64,000 nt of DNA from an uncultured Flavobacteriales bacterium (lineage in GTDB: Bacteria; Bacteroidota; Bacteroidia; Flavobacteriales; Crocinitomicaceae). The notes beneath the pieces were generated by a model that searched no databases, was not told the DNA's origin, and was given only the letters and a program-made list of their open reading frames with translations. Shown in pieces: positions 25,198-32,702 of the stretch. Every line of letters begins with the position of its first letter. Within the stretch, counting starts at the first letter, position 1. The stretch is taken from assembly GCA_946482515.1 (NCBI GenBank), contig CAMLRS010000016.1, forward strand, positions 1 through 64,000. The letters are read 5' to 3'. Made by a program: the position numbers and the translations under genes.

Positions 25198-26531
25198 TGC
25201 TCGACATTCGGTATAAAAGCATTTTACGTGTTGCCCTGCCCTTAATGGTCAGCGGGTTCATCCAGTCTATCCTGGCGATGACGGATGCGACCTTTCTGAG
25301 CCGTTACAGTACGCTGGCTTTTGACGCAGCCGGAAGCGCCTCGTTATGGTATGTGACGCTGCACATGGCTTTTGTGGGTATGGGCGATGGTGCCCAGATC
25401 CTGATGGCGCGCCGCATCGGGGAACAAAATCCTGTGGGTGTGGCCCGCGTGTTTCAATCGGCATTGGTGAATTACATCTGCATTGCGGTCCTGCTCACTT
25501 TGCTCATTCATTTTGCCGTTCCTGCGTTGATGCAGTATATGGTTACGAACCGTGAGCTGGCTGCTGCCGAGCTTTCTTTTCTAAAAATCCGTGGTTATGC
25601 CTTCTGGGCGAATATCATCATCATGACCATCCAGTCGACGTATTACGCAACGGGAAGAACGCACGTTGTCTTGATCAGCGCCGCTATTGTGGCCGGCTCC
25701 AATATGCTGCTTGCTTATTTGCTCGTATTCGGCTTCTGGAACATCAAACCCATGGGACTGGAAGGTGCAGCGCTGGCTTCTACCATTGCGGAAATCCTCG
25801 GAATGCTCTTCCTGGTGATCAGTCTGCTGAGCGGAAAGCTTCGGAAATTGTATCCTTTCTGGCAGCGATGGCTGATAACATTTACGCAGATCCGTGAACA
25901 CATTCATGTCGGTTTTCCGCTGTTGTTGCAGGGAATCGTGGCGCTTTCCGTCTGGACGATCTTTTTCATCTGGATCGAACAAATGGGCAGTCACGATCTG
26001 ACCGTTTCGTTGAACATCCGCTATATCTACTTCCTGGCGTTTGTGCCGATCTGGGGATTTGCGGCAGCTACGAAAACCTATATCGCGCAGTTTGTCGGAG
26101 CCAAAGACTACGCCGCATTGCCAATCATTCAGCGCCGCATCCAATTGCTGACGGTTGGTTTTCTGCTGCTGACTTTTCACGGCGCCATCCTGTACCCTGA
26201 AAAACTGATCTGGCTAGTCAACGACCAATCGGCTTATATTGAGGACAGCGCCCGCGTATTGCGTGTGGTGAGCGGCTCGATACTGATTTACGGCATGGTC
26301 AGTGTTTATTTCCAGACCATCAGTGGCAGCGGGAATACGCGCGTGACCTTTTTAGTGGAATGCATCAGCACGGCGTTTTATGTCCTTTCGGCGTATTTGC
26401 TGATCAAAGTGTGGAAAGCGCCTGTTCACATCGTATGGCTGGTGGAATACGTCTATTTCATTACCATGGGCGTAGCCTCACTGATTTACCTGAAGTGGTT
26501 TAACTGGACAAAAGAAATCAAACCGCTTTAA
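25197..26531 (+). CDS. MATE family efflux transporter
   Basis: A 444-residue protein with twelve predicted membrane helices in the MATE arrangement. Visible features include LPLMVSGFIQSILAMTDATFL in the first segment, GMGDGAQILMARRIGEQ after the second, and PMGLEGAALASTIAEILGM in the middle. MATE proteins export cationic compounds or intermediates using Na+ or H+. The substrate is unknown. Its ATG overlaps the stop of the rRNA methyltransferase gene by one base, indicating translational coupling. Confidence 0.87.
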   Translation: MLDIRYKSILRVALPLMVSGFIQSILAMTDATFLSRYSTLAFDAAGSASLWYVTLHMAFVGMGDGAQILMARRIGEQNPVGVARVFQSALVNYICIAVLLTLLIHFAVPALMQYMVTNRELAAAELSFLKIRGYAFWANIIIMTIQSTYYATGRTHVVLISAAIVAGSNMLLAYLLVFGFWNIKPMGLEGAALASTIAEILGMLFLVISLLSGKLRKLYPFWQRWLITFTQIREHIHVGFPLLLQGIVALSVWTIFFIWIEQMGSHDLTVSLNIRYIYFLAFVPIWGFAAATKTYIAQFVGAKDYAALPIIQRRIQLLTVGFLLLTFHGAILYPEKLIWLVNDQSAYIEDSARVLRVVSGSILIYGMVSVYFQTISGSGNTRVTFLVECISTAFYVLSAYLLIKVWKAPVHIVWLVEYVYFITMGVASLIYLKWFNWTKEIKPL

Positions 26532-26617
26532 CAGTAAGCAGGCTTTTCATTCAATTCTCCAGCAAGGGTTTACGTAAACGATTTTATACTATATTCGGGG
26601 CTCAAAACCTGAATCTT

Positions 26618-26965
26618 ATGAACGTACCTACTTTAAAACAACTAGATCTCGCAGAGTTAAAAACACAGCTCGAAGCAGTTTATCCTGAAGTTAAATGCAA
26701 TTGGGGACCGGGCAACAAAATGCTGATGATCTCCCAGAATGGCGAGAAAGCCGGCGTAAGCGTACAGGCAAGAAAGACCAAAGCAGTATTGTACAACGGA
26801 TTTTCCTCCATGGGTACACAAATGCTGTTTATGTTATTGCTCGTTCTGACCGCGGGAGTCATCGGAGGAGCTATTTTTCTCTTTGTTATTAAGCCAAAGC
26901 AGGATGCTATCCGCACGAAAGTCGCCAATTACATCAAAGACCATTACGGCCAGACTTCTTTCTGA
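26618..26965 (+). CDS. Unrecognised single-pass membrane protein
   Basis: I do not recognise this 115-residue protein. An N-terminal soluble part (1-70) with KLMISQN-like beta pattern is followed by one long membrane helix (about 71-92, MLFMLLLVLTAGVIGGAIFLF), then a basic-amphipathic tail ending KDHYGQTSF. There is no signal peptide. TATATTCG at 26590-26597 is a plausible -7 box. It is a single-gene unit with its own terminator. Confidence 0.65.
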   Translation: MNVPTLKQLDLAELKTQLEAVYPEVKCNWGPGNKMLMISQNGEKAGVSVQARKTKAVLYNGFSSMGTQMLFMLLLVLTAGVIGGAIFLFVIKPKQDAIRTKVANYIKDHYGQTSF

Positions 26966-26982
26966 AACTTTAGTCCATTTTC

Positions 26983-27016
26983 AAAAATGCCGCTTGTTTC
27001 CAGGTGGCATTTTTTA
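26983..27016 (+). terminator. Terminator of the small membrane protein gene
   Basis: An 11-pair stem (AAAAATGCCGC with GTGGCATTTTT, one G-U pair) with a ten-base loop and a T-run follows the stop codon by 17 bases. Confidence 0.85.
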
Positions 27017-27039
27017 TGTGCTGTTCCCTGCAAGCTTCG

Positions 27040-27047
27040 TATGTTTG
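27040..27047 (+). promoter_or_regulatory. -7 box TATGTTTG of fmt
   Basis: TATGTTTG is a full TAnnTTTG match, 29 bases before the fmt ATG and just after the preceding terminator. Confidence 0.55.
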
Positions 27048-27076
27048 CAGCCTGATAACTAAAAAGCACTAAATCG

Positions 27077-28030
27077 ATGAGCTCATTGCGCGTTGTTTTT
27101 ATGGGGACTCCGGATTTTTCAGTAGGTATTCTGCGCAAAATGCTGGAAGAACAGATCACTGTTGCCGGTGTGGTAACCGTAGCCGATAAACCGGCCGGGC
27201 GCGGTCAGCAGGTACAGCAGAGTGCCGTAAAGCGATTTGCCGTAGAGCACGATCTTCCTGTGTTACAGCCAGAGAAGCTCAAAGATCCTGAATTCCTGAA
27301 AGCGCTTCAGGCCATGCAAGCCGATGTATTTGTCGTCGTGGCATTCCGTATGCTGCCGGCAGAAGTCTGGAAAATGCCTTCCAAAGGAACGTTCAACCTG
27401 CATGCTTCCCTCCTGCCGGATTACCGGGGTGCGGCGCCGATCAACTGGACGATCATCAACGGCGATCGGGAGACCGGCGTAAGTACCTTCTTTATAGATG
27501 AAGCCATCGATACCGGACACGTTATTGGTCAGCGAAACATGCCTGTAGGCGAAAACGAAACGGCTGGTGAGCTCCACGACCGCATGATCGTTACCGGCGG
27601 CGAGCTGGTGGTGGAAACCATTCGCGCGATTGAAAACGGTACTGTTGCACCGATTCCACAGGATCGCTTTACCGACAGCCCGCGTCGACCGGCGCCAAAA
27701 CTGTTCAAAGAAAACACCCAAATCGACTGGTCGAAGCCGGTGAATGAGATCCATCAGCTGATCTGCGGGCTTTCGCCTTACCCGGCAGCCTGGACCCGCT
27801 GGACGAATTCCAAAGGCGAAACACGACAGGTAAAGCTCTTCCGCACGACTGTTGGCTCTACAACCGGCTCCGGCACAGGAAAGCTGTCGGCTGACAAAAC
27901 CACCATTCAGGTAGACTGCAATGGCGGCACGTTGATTATCCATGAATTACAGCTGGAAGGCAAAAAAAGAATGGCTGCGAAAGAATGGCTGGTCGGAAAT
28001 GCCATTTCAGAGTGGAAAATCGACGGTTGA
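27077..28030 (+). CDS. fmt: Methionyl-tRNA formyltransferase
   Basis: A 317-residue Fmt, the usual length. The N-terminal formyl-transferase fold has FMGTPDFSV and the catalytic residues N107 and H109 in FNLHASLLPDYRGAAPINW plus D145. The C-terminal tRNA-binding barrel begins near TQIDWSKPVNEIHQLICGL. The enzyme formylates initiator Met-tRNA using 10-formyltetrahydrofolate. It is transcribed alone, behind its own -7 box. No def gene is adjacent. Confidence 0.95.
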   Translation: MSSLRVVFMGTPDFSVGILRKMLEEQITVAGVVTVADKPAGRGQQVQQSAVKRFAVEHDLPVLQPEKLKDPEFLKALQAMQADVFVVVAFRMLPAEVWKMPSKGTFNLHASLLPDYRGAAPINWTIINGDRETGVSTFFIDEAIDTGHVIGQRNMPVGENETAGELHDRMIVTGGELVVETIRAIENGTVAPIPQDRFTDSPRRPAPKLFKENTQIDWSKPVNEIHQLICGLSPYPAAWTRWTNSKGETRQVKLFRTTVGSTTGSGTGKLSADKTTIQVDCNGGTLIIHELQLEGKKRMAAKEWLVGNAISEWKIDG

Positions 28031-28115
28031 GAATTGTTAATATTCCTTAAAACGATTCCTGCTTTCGTCGACAAAACGGCCGTATTCAGCGCTTAAAACG
28101 CTAAAAACGTCGGTC

Positions 28116-28147
28116 TTTATCAACAAATACGCCTGTTTATCAACAAA
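28116..28147 (+). promoter_or_regulatory. Direct repeats TTTATCAACAAA, 20 bp apart, upstream of the HU promoter
   Basis: TTTATCAACAAA occurs at 28116-28127 and 28136-28147, start-to-start 20 bp (two helical turns), on the same face of DNA about 25 bp upstream of the HU -33 element. Each contains TTATCAACA, one mismatch from the DnaA box TTATCCACA. Binding by DnaA or another regulator is a hypothesis. Confidence 0.4.
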
Positions 28148-28171
28148 AAATCGATTTTTTTTCGGAAACCC

Positions 28172-28201
28172 TTGACTGGCGTGCATATTCGGCTAAATTT
28201 G
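28172..28201 (+). promoter_or_regulatory. Promoter of HU gene: TTG, 19 bases, TAAATTTG
   Basis: TTG at 28172-28174 and TAAATTTG at 28194-28201 with 19 bases between them fit the Bacteroidota consensus exactly. The ATG is at 28242, giving a leader of about 35 bases. Confidence 0.8.
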
Positions 28202-28241
28202 TCTCGTTAAATAATTGAATAGTCAAATTAAAAACCAAACT

Positions 28242-28514
28242 ATGAACAAAGCAGAATTGATTGACGCGATTGCTTCCGGAGCAGGTTTGTCAAAAGCAGA
28301 TGCTAAGAAAGCATTGGATGCATTTGTAGATGCAACAGGTAAAGCATTGAAAAAAGGTGACCGTATTTCCCTCGTTGGTTTCGGTTCTTTCTCTGTTTCC
28401 AAGCGTGAAGCGAGAACAGGTCGTAACCCACAGACTGGAAAAGAAATCAAAATCGCGGCTAAAAATGTTGTGCGATTCAAAGCTGGTGCTGAGCTTTCAG
28501 GAGCTGTAAACTAA
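28242..28514 (+). CDS. HU family DNA-binding protein
   Basis: A 90-residue HU/IHF-type protein: [20 protein letters not shown] at the start, [17 protein letters not shown] in the core and the DNA-intercalating arm [15 protein letters not shown] with its conserved Pro. It compacts and bends chromosomal DNA as a dimer. ATG 28242 is chosen over an earlier in-frame codon at 28215 that would add MNSQIKNQT. The strong promoter and terminator indicate a highly expressed single gene. Confidence 0.95.
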   Translation: MNKAELIDAIASGAGLSKADAKKALDAFVDATGKALKKGDRISLVGFGSFSVSKREARTGRNPQTGKEIKIAAKNVVRFKAGAELSGAVN

Positions 28515-28531
28515 TTTGCATAAGCTATTTT

Positions 28532-28566
28532 AAAAGGCTTCCGTCATTGGCGGAGGCCTTTTTCGT
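28532..28566 (+). terminator. Terminator of the HU gene
   Basis: A stem of ten or more pairs (AAGGCTTCCG with CGGAGGCCTT, one G-U) and T-run lies 17 bases after the stop. Confidence 0.85.
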
Positions 28567-28594
28567 TTTTGCACCCCTCACATTCTTTTTTCCT

Positions 28595-28869
28595 TTCACC
28601 ACAAAGAAGCAAAGATTCATATCTAAGCATACTGCTTAGGGTAGCAAAGGAAATACTGGTATTATTTTTTAGAACGAGGATTCATACCTCCTCCCTTAAG
28701 AAGAGAAAGCGGTAGCGCAGGGATATTGAGGAGGGTGGTAGAAATCAACATTTTGTGACATCCTCCCCCTTAGTCCCCCTCCAAAGGGGGAGACAGTTTT
28801 TCAATCCACAATCTCTTTGCTGTCTTAACAAACATAGCTGGCACTTATCCTTTGCTCCTTTGTGGTGAA
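28595..28869. repeat. Long imperfect inverted repeat, copy B
   Basis: A 275-bp relative of 6771-7016 with ends TTCACCACAAAGAAGCAAAG and CCTTTGCTCCTTTGTGGTGA. Internal words CCTCCTCCCTTAAG, GAGGAGGGTGG, CATCCTCCCCCTTAG and CCAAAGGGGGAG recur in the same order as in copy A. It fills most of the 410-bp gap between HU and trmH; I see no gene in it. Confidence 0.85.
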
Positions 28870-28912
28870 AAACCTTCTTCCACTGTCTTCATCACAGTAG
28901 CCGAACCCTTCG

Positions 28913-28920
28913 TATCTTTG
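28913..28920 (+). promoter_or_regulatory. -7 box TATCTTTG four bases before the trmH start
   Basis: TATCTTTG is a full TAnnTTTG match and is separated from the ATG at 28925 by only CCGC, which predicts a leaderless or nearly leaderless mRNA. Confidence 0.65.
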
Positions 28921-28924
28921 CCGC

Positions 28925-29599
28925 ATGAATGCAAAACTGCTCCGGGCATTTTACGAAATGATCCCTGAATCGAAGAAAAGCATGTTTGATCGTATCGCCG
29001 CCGACCGCACGCGTTACCTGACCGTTGTACTGGAAAACATTTACCAGGAACACAATGCCAGCGCCGTTATGCGTTCCTGCGAAAGCTTTGGCATCCAGGA
29101 ACTCCACGTGATCGAGAGCAAAAATGAATACAAGCCGCAGCGCGATATTGCCCGTGGCGCCGGACGCTGGGTCGAGCTGAACAATTATTCGGAAGGTGAT
29201 CAACCACTCACAGACTGCATCCAGGGATTGAAAGATCGCGGTTTTCAGATCGCAGCGCTTACGCCGGATGCCGATAGTCATTCCATTTTTGATGTGCCGC
29301 TCGATAAGCCGACAGCACTCGTTTTCGGAACCGAATGGGAAGGCATCAGCGATACGGTTCGGGAAATGGCCGATCTGACCGTCCGCATCCCGATGGTGGG
29401 TTTCACTGAAAGCTTCAATGTTTCCGTTTCTGTTGCTCTGACACTTCAAACGCTGCGTCACCGGCTTGAAACCGGCGACCAGAATTGGAAGCTCACCGAG
29501 GAGGAACAAATCGCCATTAAGCTCGACTGGTCGGAAAGTATTATGAACCAGGGAAAGATCGTTCGCGCCGAGCTGGAGAAGCGCCTTTCGGCCGACTAA
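28925..29599 (+). CDS. SpoU/TrmH family RNA 2'-O-methyltransferase
   Basis: The 224-residue protein shows the SPOUT motifs: NIYQEHNASAVMRSCESFGI (motif 1), ALVFGTEWEGIS (motif 2) and IPMVGFTESFNVSVSVAL (motif 3). The N-terminal FYEMIPESKKSMFDRIAADR and the C-terminal helical tail fit TrmH, which methylates G18 of tRNA; the exact target is inferred. It is transcribed from a box right in front of its ATG and is alone in its unit. Confidence 0.88.
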   Translation: MNAKLLRAFYEMIPESKKSMFDRIAADRTRYLTVVLENIYQEHNASAVMRSCESFGIQELHVIESKNEYKPQRDIARGAGRWVELNNYSEGDQPLTDCIQGLKDRGFQIAALTPDADSHSIFDVPLDKPTALVFGTEWEGISDTVREMADLTVRIPMVGFTESFNVSVSVALTLQTLRHRLETGDQNWKLTEEEQIAIKLDWSESIMNQGKIVRAELEKRLSAD

Positions 29600-29657
29600 C
29601 TGGCTGAACAGAAAGCAGATTTCTTCCGCACGAGCAACCGCATGTCGTCAGGAATAG

Positions 29658-29665
29658 TATATTTG
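29658..29665 (+). promoter_or_regulatory. -7 box TATATTTG of the THX gene
   Basis: TATATTTG is a full TAnnTTTG match 31 bases before the ATG at 29697. Confidence 0.6.
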
Positions 29666-29696
29666 TAAGAATACAACTATAAAACCTCAATACGAC

Positions 29697-29963
29697 ATGG
29701 GTAAGGGAGATATCAAAACCGGAAAAGGTAAACGAACAAACGGTTCTTACGGTAACACCAGGAAGCGCAAGAAGGTTAATAAAGCCGCAGCTCCTGCCGC
29801 AAAAGCTGAGAAAAAAGAAAAAGTAGCAGCTCCTGCCGAGAAAAAAGCACCTGCAGCTAAGAAAACAGCGGCAGCGAAGCCAGCAGCTAAAAAAGAAGCA
29901 GCGGAAACCAAAAAACCGGCTGCCAAAAAGACGACCAAAAAGGAAGCTGAAACGGAAGAATAA
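29697..29963 (+). CDS. 30S ribosomal protein THX with histone H1-like tail
   Basis: Residues 1-26 (MGKGDIKTGKGKRTNGSYGN then TRKRKK) match the short ribosomal protein THX, which sits in the head of the small subunit. The remaining 60 residues are a low-complexity Lys/Ala/Pro/Glu tail of repeated AAKK, PAAKK and EKK words, like histone H1 or bacterial H1-like proteins. THX alone is usually about 25-35 residues, so this is an extended form. The tail may bind RNA or DNA. It has its own promoter and terminator, so it is a single-gene unit. Confidence 0.8.
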   Translation: MGKGDIKTGKGKRTNGSYGNTRKRKKVNKAAAPAAKAEKKEKVAAPAEKKAPAAKKTAAAKPAAKKEAAETKKPAAKKTTKKEAETEE

Positions 29964-29989
29964 TTCCATGAATGCTCACCGATCATATG

Positions 29990-30019
29990 AAATGGCTCTT
30001 CAACCGAAGGGCCATTTTT
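29990..30019 (+). terminator. Terminator of the THX gene
   Basis: A ten-pair stem (ATGGCTCTTC with GAAGGGCCAT, one G-U) with an AACC loop and a long T-run. Confidence 0.88.
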
Positions 30020-30116
30020 TTATTCTAAAATTCACGTTCAATTTGCCGATTATCGGTTAAAAAAACACGACATTTGTCGGGCATGACAAACACAAACTGA
30101 ATTAAATTACATCATC

Positions 30117-31187
30117 ATGAAAAAGCACAACTTCGGAGCGGGACCTTGCATTCTTCCGCAGGAGGTTTTCAAACAAGCTGCCGATGCGGTTATTGATTTC
30201 AACGGACTTTCCATCCTGGAAGTTTCCCACCGTCACAAGGATTACGAAGCCGTAATGGACGAAGCGCGCAACCTCGTAAAAGTAGCGCTCAACGTTCCGG
30301 ACGATTACGAAGTGCTTTACCTCCAGGGAGGTGCAACGCTCGGGTTTACCATCGCAGCGCTGAACATGATGCGCGATACCAAACGCGCCGGCTACATGAA
30401 CACAGGAACGTGGGCATCCGGTGCAATTAAAGAAGCGAAAAAAGTAGGAATCGATGTAAATGTATTTGCGTCATCCGAAGACAAGAACTTCAACTACATT
30501 CCGAAAAACTATACCGTTCCAACAGATGTGGATTACATCCACTTCACGTCGAACAACACCATTTTTGGTACACAATTCAAAGAATTCCCGAAAACCGATC
30601 TTCCACTGGTGTGCGATATGTCATCCGATATTTTCTCCCAGGAAGTCAACGTAGCTGATTTCGATCTGATCTACGCAGGTGCACAGAAAAACCTCGGTCC
30701 TGCCGGAGCGACGCTGTACATCGTGAAAAAGTCTGTTCTTGGTAAATCCACTTCGACTTTCATGCCGTCTTACCTCGACCTGAAAGTTCATGCAGAGAAA
30801 GATTCCATGTTCAACACGCCACCGGTATTCTCGGTATATGTTGCCATGCTGAACCTGCGTCACCTGCTCGCAAACGGCGGCGTAAAAGCCATGCAGGCAC
30901 GCAACGAAGCAAAAGGAAAATTACTGTACGACGAAATCGACAGCAACCCGCTGTTTGTTGGAACAACAACGGTTGAAGATCGCTCGCTGATGAACGTAAA
31001 CTTCGTACTGAAAGACGAAGCACACAAAGAAGCATTTGACGCAGCGTGGAAAGCAGCCGGGATCGTTGGTTTGAACGGACACCGCTCGGTTGGTGGTTAC
31101 CGCGCTTCCATGTACAACGCCCTTGAGCTCGACAGCGTTCAGGTACTTGTAGACGTTATGCGCGATTTGGCAAACAAAAACGCTTAA
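30117..31187 (+). CDS. serC: Phosphoserine aminotransferase
   Basis: A 356-residue SerC. The start MKKHNFGAGPCILPQEVF, the LYLQGGATLGF phosphate-cup stretch, the PLP lysine K191 in YAGAQKNLGPAG and the end VGGYRASMYNALELDSVQVL are diagnostic. It converts 3-phosphohydroxypyruvate and glutamate to phosphoserine and 2-oxoglutarate, in serine and possibly pyridoxal phosphate synthesis. It lies two bases before serA, giving a serCA unit. Confidence 0.95.
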   Translation: MKKHNFGAGPCILPQEVFKQAADAVIDFNGLSILEVSHRHKDYEAVMDEARNLVKVALNVPDDYEVLYLQGGATLGFTIAALNMMRDTKRAGYMNTGTWASGAIKEAKKVGIDVNVFASSEDKNFNYIPKNYTVPTDVDYIHFTSNNTIFGTQFKEFPKTDLPLVCDMSSDIFSQEVNVADFDLIYAGAQKNLGPAGATLYIVKKSVLGKSTSTFMPSYLDLKVHAEKDSMFNTPPVFSVYVAMLNLRHLLANGGVKAMQARNEAKGKLLYDEIDSNPLFVGTTTVEDRSLMNVNFVLKDEAHKEAFDAAWKAAGIVGLNGHRSVGGYRASMYNALELDSVQVLVDVMRDLANKNA

Positions 31188-31189
31188 TT

Positions 31190-32155
31190 ATGAAAATTTT
31201 AGCGAACGACGGCATTTCCAACGAAGGTAAAACAGCGCTCGAAGCAGCCGGTTTTACAGTGATCACTGATAAAGTTGCCCAGGCGGACCTGGCAACGGCT
31301 GTCAACGAGCAAGGAATCGAAATTGTGCTCGTGCGCAGCGCTACAACCGTTCGCAAGGACGTGATCGACGCCTGCCCGGGACTCAAGCTCATTGGTCGCG
31401 GCGGTGTGGGAATGGACAATATCGATGTGGCTTATGCCCGCGAAAAAGGCCTGACGGTGATCAATACACCGGCTTCCTCTTCCCAATCCGTTGCTGAGCT
31501 GGTAATGGGAATGCTGTTCGCCGGAGCGCGTTCGCTGCACCATTCGTTCAAAAACATGGAAACCGGCGATTTCTCGGCTTTGAAGAAACGTTATTCCAAC
31601 GGCATCGAGCTGCGCGGAAAAACCCTGCTGATCGTTGGATTCGGTCGTATCGGTCAATCACTGGCCAGCTACGCACTAGGCTGCGGTATGAATGTCGTTG
31701 CTACCGGCCGTGAGAACAAAACAGTGAATATTCCATTGACTATACAGGGAACGCAAACGTTTAACGTGCCTGTTCCGGTTGTGGCTGATCTCGCTTCTGC
31801 TTTGCCAAATGCCGATTTCATCTCGCTGCACGTTCCGAAACAACCAAACGGTGAAGCCGTGCTTGGAAAAGCGGAATTCGAGCTGATGAAAAACGGTGTA
31901 CAGATCGTAAATGCTGCTCGCGGCGGCGTGGTGGATGAAACAGCTTTGCTGGAAGCCATTGCTTCCGGAAAAGTAGCGTTCGCCGGCCTGGATGTTTTCG
32001 AAAACGAACCGAATCCGCGCGCTGATCTGCTCAACAACGACGCTATTGCAACAACGCCGCACATTGGTGCTGCAACAGGCGAAGCACAGGACCGCATCGG
32101 ACTGGAGCTTGCCAGCCTGATCATTGCTGAGTTCGGCAAACAGGTTCCGGCTTAA
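31190..32155 (+). CDS. serA: D-3-phosphoglycerate dehydrogenase-like enzyme
   Basis: A 321-residue D-2-hydroxyacid dehydrogenase with the NAD motif VGFGRIG (149-155) and catalytic R244, E271 and H291. It lacks the ACT domain of longer SerA proteins, like the short Bacteroidota form. Placement two bases after serC makes 3-phosphoglycerate oxidation, the first step of serine synthesis, the likely role. A terminator follows and is shared with the convergent ArsR-like gene. Confidence 0.88.
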   Translation: MKILANDGISNEGKTALEAAGFTVITDKVAQADLATAVNEQGIEIVLVRSATTVRKDVIDACPGLKLIGRGGVGMDNIDVAYAREKGLTVINTPASSSQSVAELVMGMLFAGARSLHHSFKNMETGDFSALKKRYSNGIELRGKTLLIVGFGRIGQSLASYALGCGMNVVATGRENKTVNIPLTIQGTQTFNVPVPVVADLASALPNADFISLHVPKQPNGEAVLGKAEFELMKNGVQIVNAARGGVVDETALLEAIASGKVAFAGLDVFENEPNPRADLLNNDAIATTPHIGAATGEAQDRIGLELASLIIAEFGKQVPA

Positions 32156-32177
32156 TAAAAAGATCAATACTTATTTT

Positions 32178-32211
32178 GAAACGCTTCTGTCACTGATGGA
32201 AGCGTTTTTTG
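32178..32211. terminator. Terminator between serA and the ArsR-like gene
   Basis: AAACGCTTC pairs with GGAAGCGTTT (stem of eight to nine pairs) and is followed by a T-run on the plus strand. It ends two bases before the minus-strand stop at 32214. Confidence 0.75.
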
Positions 32212-32213
32212 TT

Positions 32214-32504
32214 TCAGTCGATGGTGAAATCGGTCAGATCCGTCAGGGCTTTTCGTTTGAGGGAGACAGCGTAAAAATGTGGATGGTATTCAATGTCGAC
32301 AATTCCTGCTTCGATAAGCTTGTCGATATGGTCTTTGACTGTCGATTTGGAAAGCTTTAAGCTTTTTACAAAATCAATATTTCTCCAATCCTGTTGTTTG
32401 AGTGCAGCAACCATTTTTATTCTCGCGGGATGCGCCAATGCCCTGGCTGACAAGGATAATTGCATTTCTTCTAATGAATAGTTGTTCGATTTTATTGCTC
32501 CCAT
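32214..32504 (-). CDS. ArsR-like winged-helix transcriptional regulator
   Basis: A 96-residue winged-helix protein: SLSARALAHPARIKMVAALK (ArsR-type helix 1-2 signature), DFVKSLKLSKSTVKDHIDKL (recognition helix) and AGIVDIEYHPHFYAVSLK (wing). No conserved metal-binding Cys pair (CxC) is present, so it is a non-metal member. It is transcribed away from the DUF1015 gene; the 198-bp gap holds a perfect inverted repeat that may be its operator. Confidence 0.83.
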   Translation of the reverse strand: MGAIKSNNYSLEEMQLSLSARALAHPARIKMVAALKQQDWRNIDFVKSLKLSKSTVKDHIDKLIEAGIVDIEYHPHFYAVSLKRKALTDLTDFTID

Positions 32505-32586
32505 TTTTGGTGTTTCTTATTTAAGTTAGTGAAAAAGATCACTTTGAACCAAAACAATCCAAGGGTAAATTAGGGAATTCCCAAAA

Positions 32587-32624
32587 TTACTAACCGGTAC
32601 CCAATATTACGTAGCGGTTAGTAA
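32587..32624. promoter_or_regulatory. Inverted repeat TTACTAACCG / CGGTTAGTAA, candidate operator
   Basis: Perfect 10-bp arms at 32587-32596 and 32615-32624 flank an 18-base centre with AATATTACG, which recurs right after the second arm (32623-32631). It lies between the divergent ArsR-like and DUF1015 genes, upstream of a weak -7 box TACCTTCG at 32677-32684. Confidence 0.5.
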
Positions 32625-32702
32625 TATTACGAACGCAATTCCTTCTTAACAAACACCAAAAATCCCCACTTTTCACTACCTTCGACAGCTTAAAAAACTC
32701 AA

